Of a stretch of 25,226 nt of DNA, positions 22,619-25,226 are shown in pieces; the first letter of the stretch is position 1, and each line of letters starts with the position of its first letter. The translations under genes were made by a program, and so were the position numbers. The notes under the pieces are model-generated. The model worked only from the letters and a program-made list of their open reading frames with translations. It did not search any database and was not told the origin of the DNA. Origin of the DNA: a virus. The stretch spans positions 1 to 25,226 of IMG/VR virus record IMGVR_UViG_3300044630_000946; one strand, given 5' to 3'.

Positions 22619-22858
22619 ATGAATAGTGCAATTAAAGATCATCCAAGTGTAAAACCCAAAGAATGGCTTTTAAGTGCAAAAGATCGCTGTGATTCATGTG
22701 CAGCAGAAGCCCTTGTCAAAGTAACTGGATTAACTGGAGACCTAATGTTTTGTGGTCATCATTATAATAAAATTATGGATACTAAAGATGGGTATGCAAA
22801 AATGATGTCTTTTATGCTCACAGTTATTGATGAGCGTGAAAAGTTAGTTAAAGAATAA
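22619..22858 (+). CDS. DUF7455-like zinc-binding protein
   Basis: A 79-aa protein with DRCDSC (CxxC) and, about 20 residues on, MFCGHHYNK (CxHH), a pattern I associate with DUF7455, a small family widespread in Actinobacteria. The ATG at 22619 is chosen over the in-frame ATG at 22604 because the latter overlaps the -10 box, while 22619 lies exactly 6 nt after it. The C-terminal half is helical (YAKMMSFMLTVIDEREK). The function of the cellular family is unknown to me. It points to an actinobacterial host and may have been picked up from one. Confidence 0.7.
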   Translation: MNSAIKDHPSVKPKEWLLSAKDRCDSCAAEALVKVTGLTGDLMFCGHHYNKIMDTKDGYAKMMSFMLTVIDEREKLVKE

Positions 22859-22876
22859 ATAGGGGGTTAACAAATA

Positions 22877-23284
22877 ATGTATGAGTATTTTGTAAAAGAA
22901 GTAAAAAATGTTGTTGATGGAGACACCATTGACGTAATTATTGATTTAGGGTTTGATATTTTATTTTCATCCCGTGTTCGCTTAGCAGGTATTGATACAC
23001 CAGAATCACGTACAACAGATAAGATTGAAAAGGCTCTTGGTCTTGAATCTAAAGAATATTTAAAAAAACAACTTAAAGATGCAAAGTCTGTGGTTATTCG
23101 TACAGAAAAAATGAACTCATCTGAAAAATATGGACGCATTCTCGGCTGGATATATATTAACGGAGAGTCTGAATCAATTAATAATAAGATGATTAACGAT
23201 GGATATGCTTGGGGATATCTTGGTGAAACTAAGATTAAAGATTTTGAAGTTCTCAAAAAGGCTAGATCAAAGTCTGGCAAATGA
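22877..23284 (+). CDS. Staphylococcal-nuclease-like (thermonuclease) protein
   Basis: A 135-aa SNase-fold nuclease: VVDGDTIDV, then RVRLAGIDTPES (the Arg, Asp and Glu equivalents of the catalytic R35, D40 and E43 region), then KYGRILGWIYI with the second catalytic Arg, and an MINDGYAWGY end. All key positions look intact, so it should be an active Ca2+-dependent nuclease. No signal peptide is visible, so it acts inside the host, for example in host DNA breakdown or nucleotide recycling. AGGGGG precedes the ATG; the end overlaps the thioredoxin gene by 4 nt (ATGA). Confidence 0.9.
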   Translation: MYEYFVKEVKNVVDGDTIDVIIDLGFDILFSSRVRLAGIDTPESRTTDKIEKALGLESKEYLKKQLKDAKSVVIRTEKMNSSEKYGRILGWIYINGESESINNKMINDGYAWGYLGETKIKDFEVLKKARSKSGK

Positions 23285-23553
23285 AAAACGTTTTTTACTT
23301 TACAGCAGACTGGTGCAACCCTTGTAAAAAAACAAGACCAGTCGTTGAGGAATTAAAAAAAGAAGGATTTCAGTTTCAAATTATAGATGTTGATTATGAA
23401 CAACTTTTGGCTAAACAATTTCAAGTTAAATCAATTCCTACATTTATTTTATTAGAAGACGGCAAAGAACTTGATCGTGTAACGGGGGCACAAACAAGGG
23501 AAGAGTTGGAGAACTTTATTAATTATGAAAAAACTATTCAAGAGAATATTTAA
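23281..23553 (+). CDS. Thioredoxin-fold protein with CNPC active site
   Basis: A 90-aa thioredoxin: YFTADWCNPCKKTRP places the redox pair at C12 and C15, and VKSIPTFILLEDGKEL holds the cis-proline. The dipeptide between the cysteines is NP rather than the GP of standard thioredoxin, which would alter the redox potential. It ends short of the usual 105-108 aa. Likely roles are electron supply for a ribonucleotide reductase outside the window or use as a polymerase processivity factor; both are inference. It is translationally coupled to the nuclease gene upstream. Confidence 0.88.
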   Translation: MKNVFYFTADWCNPCKKTRPVVEELKKEGFQFQIIDVDYEQLLAKQFQVKSIPTFILLEDGKELDRVTGAQTREELENFINYEKTIQENI

Positions 23554-23902
23554 TCCAGATGGAAAAAATATGAGTTCAGAAGAAAATGAAATGATTGAAA
23601 AGTTAATTCTTGAAGGTGGGTTAGAAGTTGCGGGTATTGATTCTGAGGATGGATCATTACTATACTCATTTACCCCTAAAATTAAAGAATTAATGCCAGA
23701 ACTTTATAACGATCATCTTAATAGAGTCAATGCTGAAATACTTTCTTTATGGGAAAGGGCATATGTAGACATAGATTTCTTGGCAAAAGAGCCAGTCGTA
23801 ACTCTTACAGATAAATCTTTTGATCCTGCAGAAATGTCAAAACTACGCAAGCAGGACGTTTGGGCTATAGAAGAACTTAAACGCCTAACCCGTAAGAAAT
23901 AA
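23525..23902 (+). CDS. Conserved hypothetical phage protein
   Basis: A 125-aa charged helical protein. The ATG at 23525 overlaps the thioredoxin end by 29 nt and has GGAGA 12 nt upstream; an alternative in-frame ATG at 23570 (MSSEENEM) would remove the overlap but has a weaker site. Segments LWERAYVDIDFLAKEPVVTL and a KLRKQDVWAIEELKRL end suggest a compact domain of unknown type. No membrane or catalytic motif is seen. Similar short proteins occur in other environmental phages. Confidence 0.65.
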   Translation: MKKLFKRIFNPDGKNMSSEENEMIEKLILEGGLEVAGIDSEDGSLLYSFTPKIKELMPELYNDHLNRVNAEILSLWERAYVDIDFLAKEPVVTLTDKSFDPAEMSKLRKQDVWAIEELKRLTRKK

Positions 23903-23905
23903 CTC

Positions 23906-23914
23906 TGATATAAT
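23906..23914 (+). promoter_or_regulatory. Extended -10 promoter, leaderless type, for the 255-aa gene
   Basis: TGA-TATAAT ends exactly 6 nt before the ATG at 23921. The surrounding TCTGATATAATAA is identical to the hsp20 promoter core. No Shine-Dalgarno is present. Confidence 0.7.
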
Positions 23915-23920
23915 AAAAGC

Positions 23921-24688
23921 ATGAGTAATGTTGTAGAAGGCGATTTTGTAATGTTTGTCCATGAGGATAACGAAATCATGGCTGGTCGTGTTGAATATGT
24001 TATGACCAATCCTGGCTTACTTGGTCTTCCTGGTTCTGAATATTCAATGGAATATGCTGAAGATGACAAACCAGTTATTGTTCGTGCTTATAAAGCAGGA
24101 GATGGCGCATGGGAAGAACAACCATATGTTTTCTATCATCGCATGTCAGAAGTTGTAAAGATTGAATCACTATCTGTATCTGTTGATATGGTAATGGAAG
24201 TAGGATCAACTGGCAGTGGAATTCCAGCAGTGTTATCGCAATCTGATATGGAAAACATGTATGCTGTTCAAATAGGAAAATCTTATAACTCAGATAATCA
24301 AGATGAAGATAAATGGGACAACATGGAAAAAAAATGTTGGGTCGGATATGAGCAACGTGGCATGAAAGAAAAGGGTGGACGTATGGTTCCTAATTGCGTT
24401 CCCGTTGGCAAATTAAATGAAATGGACAACAACATGGGCAAAGCAAAACCAAAATATGAAGATTTTATTAAACCAAGAAGTGGTGGAAGTGAACCGTCCA
24501 ATCCAAAACTTTATGCAGCAGTTGTACAAGCAGCAAAAGACAAGTTTGACGTTTATCCATCTGCAGTAGCAAATTCTTGGGTAGTGCAAGAATATAAGCG
24601 TCGTGGTGGCACATACAAATCAGAATCACAATCTACAACCAAAAGTATTTGGGGTGGAGCATTTGATCCTTTGACATTGGAAAAATAA
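23921..24688 (+). CDS. Phage protein with CWxGYExxGMKxK motif and DUF5872-like domain
   Basis: A 255-aa protein in three parts. Residues about 1-85 form a small beta domain (VVEGDFVMFV, VEYVMTNPG). Residues about 130-160 carry KCWVGYEQRGMKEKGGRMV followed by PNCVPV, a motif that recurs in virion or prohead proteins of aquatic phages. Residues about 190-230 (PSNPKLYAAVVQAAKDKFDV, then YPSA, SWVVQEYKRRGG) match the DUF5872-type domain. No enzyme is implied. It heads the final gene run; translation looks leaderless. The stop overlaps the next ATG by 1 nt (TAATG). A structural or assembly role is inference. Confidence 0.7.
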   Translation: MSNVVEGDFVMFVHEDNEIMAGRVEYVMTNPGLLGLPGSEYSMEYAEDDKPVIVRAYKAGDGAWEEQPYVFYHRMSEVVKIESLSVSVDMVMEVGSTGSGIPAVLSQSDMENMYAVQIGKSYNSDNQDEDKWDNMEKKCWVGYEQRGMKEKGGRMVPNCVPVGKLNEMDNNMGKAKPKYEDFIKPRSGGSEPSNPKLYAAVVQAAKDKFDVYPSAVANSWVVQEYKRRGGTYKSESQSTTKSIWGGAFDPLTLEK

Positions 24689-24828
24689 TGCCAAAGAAAA
24701 AATCAACAGCATTTAACCCTACACAAATAAAAAATGGTAGGGTTGTTCGTTTAAGAAAAGACGGGACTGTTAAGGCAGACCTTGGTCCGTATCCAAAAAC
24801 AAAGATAGGGGTAACTAATGGCAAATAA
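24688..24828 (+). CDS. 46-aa basic protein
   Basis: Begins MPKKKSTAFNPTQIKNGRVV in a TAATG overlap with the previous stop and ends 11 nt into the next gene. It has a Lys/Arg-rich, soluble sequence ending GPYPKTKIGVTNGK. No family is recognised. Tight overlaps on both sides support translation. Possibly a small DNA-binding or assembly peptide. Confidence 0.55.
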   Translation: MPKKKSTAFNPTQIKNGRVVRLRKDGTVKADLGPYPKTKIGVTNGK

Positions 24829-24928
24829 AGAACAAAAGGGTAACGCTAATAAAAAGAAAGAGCCAAAAATGACTCTTAAAGAAAAGCGTGTTGCTAAACA
24901 AAAAAAACAGGATAAGAAAAATGGCTGA
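24818..24928 (+). CDS. 36-aa lysine-rich protein
   Basis: MANKEQKGNANKKKEPKMTL and a KEKRVAKQKKQDKKNG end: almost entirely charged, with no fold expected. It overlaps the genes on either side by 11 nt and 8 nt, which supports coupled translation. The composition suggests a disordered nucleic-acid-binding peptide. Very short, so it could be a spurious frame. Confidence 0.45.
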   Translation: MANKEQKGNANKKKEPKMTLKEKRVAKQKKQDKKNG

Positions 24929-25226
24929 TACATACACACCTACTTCTGGCATGAAGGCTGCTGCTCGTCGTGCTTTAAAGTGGAAAGCAGATGGTAAAGC
25001 AACTGGTGCAGGAACTCCAGTGGGTTGGGGTCGTGCAACTGATATTGTAAATGGATCAGCAATGTCTCTTAGTACTGTTAAAAGAATGTTTTCCTTTTTT
25101 TCCCGTCACGAAGTAGATAAAAAAGGCAAAGGGTTTTATGATGGTCCAGAGTTCCCTTCTAACGGCAGAATTATGTGGGATGCTTGGGGTGGCGATGCAG
25201 GATTTTCATGGAGCCGTGCAATTGTA
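24921..25226 (+). CDS. Morphogenesis-associated phage domain protein, 3' partial
   Basis: The gene runs off the window after 102 codons. It opens MADTYTPTSGMKAAARRALK, then GTPVGWGRATDI, MSLSTVKRMFSFFSRHEVDK, GKGF and YPSNGRIMW followed by WGGDAG. This GMxxAAxRxLxW / RHEVDK / WGGDAG pattern is common in phage proteins encoded near prohead protease, portal or capsid genes, sometimes fused to them. It therefore marks the likely entry to the virion gene module beyond the window. The 8-nt overlap with the preceding small frame fits an operon. Confidence 0.75.
   Translation, partial: MADTYTPTSGMKAAARRALKWKADGKATGAGTPVGWGRATDIVNGSAMSLSTVKRMFSFFSRHEVDKKGKGFYDGPEFPSNGRIMWDAWGGDAGFSWSRAIV

Noticed and set aside
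1-25226. Integrated prophage
   Set aside because: No integrase, repressor, attachment repeats or flanking host genes are visible in the window. A temperate lifestyle cannot be excluded from this segment alone.

Overview
This window looks like part of the genome of a tailed bacteriophage (Caudoviricetes). All protein genes lie on the + strand, many with 1-29 nt overlaps. The window holds a phage replication/recombination block, a terminase pair, a lysis cassette, two tRNAs, and many small conserved phage proteins. The DNA is AT-rich by eye. The likely host is a low-GC actinobacterium, perhaps a freshwater plankton type. This is inference: there is a DUF7455-like protein (an actinobacterial family), several leaderless-type promoters (common in Actinobacteria), and secreted proteins that resemble freshwater actinobacterial surface proteins. 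I see no integrase or repressor, so nothing suggests a prophage.

Region 1 (1-11573) is a compact replication, recombination and auxiliary metabolic block: partial DnaG-type primase, ssDNA-binding candidate, DnaE-type polymerase with an intact PHP domain, RecA-like recombinase, zinc ribbon, small PD-(D/E)xK resolvase candidate, CPA2-type cation/proton antiporter, unknown 101-aa protein, Cas4/RecB-like Fe-S nuclease, zinc-finger protein, RuvC-like nuclease, flavin-dependent tryptophan-halogenase homologue, and an unknown 214-aa protein. Region 2 (11574-14352) has a 51-aa HTH protein, a DUF1599-like protein, and the small and large terminase subunits.

Region 3 (14369-21699) does not continue with portal and capsid genes. 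It encodes two large exported proteins, a small membrane protein, a lipoprotein, a holin candidate, a CHAP endolysin, a proteasome-beta/HslV-like Ntn hydrolase, a small acidic protein and another exported protein. Region 4 (21719-23902) holds tRNA-Gly and tRNA-Glu, an Hsp20 unit with its own promoter, a predicted RNA-thermometer leader and terminator, two zinc-binding proteins, a staphylococcal-type nuclease, a thioredoxin and a hypothetical protein. Region 5 (23921-25226) begins a run of proteins with motifs common near virion morphogenesis genes; the last gene is cut by the window end.

The left half reads like one long, translationally coupled operon. From about 16 kb onward many genes have their own extended -10 promoter (TGn-TATAAT or TATACT), some with a good -35. 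At four genes the ATG lies exactly 6 nt after the -10 box, so the mRNA would start at or next to the start codon. The strongest candidates for something new are the Hsp20 leader, the phage Ntn hydrolase with its promoters, the antiporter embedded in the replication operon, and the halogenase homologue.
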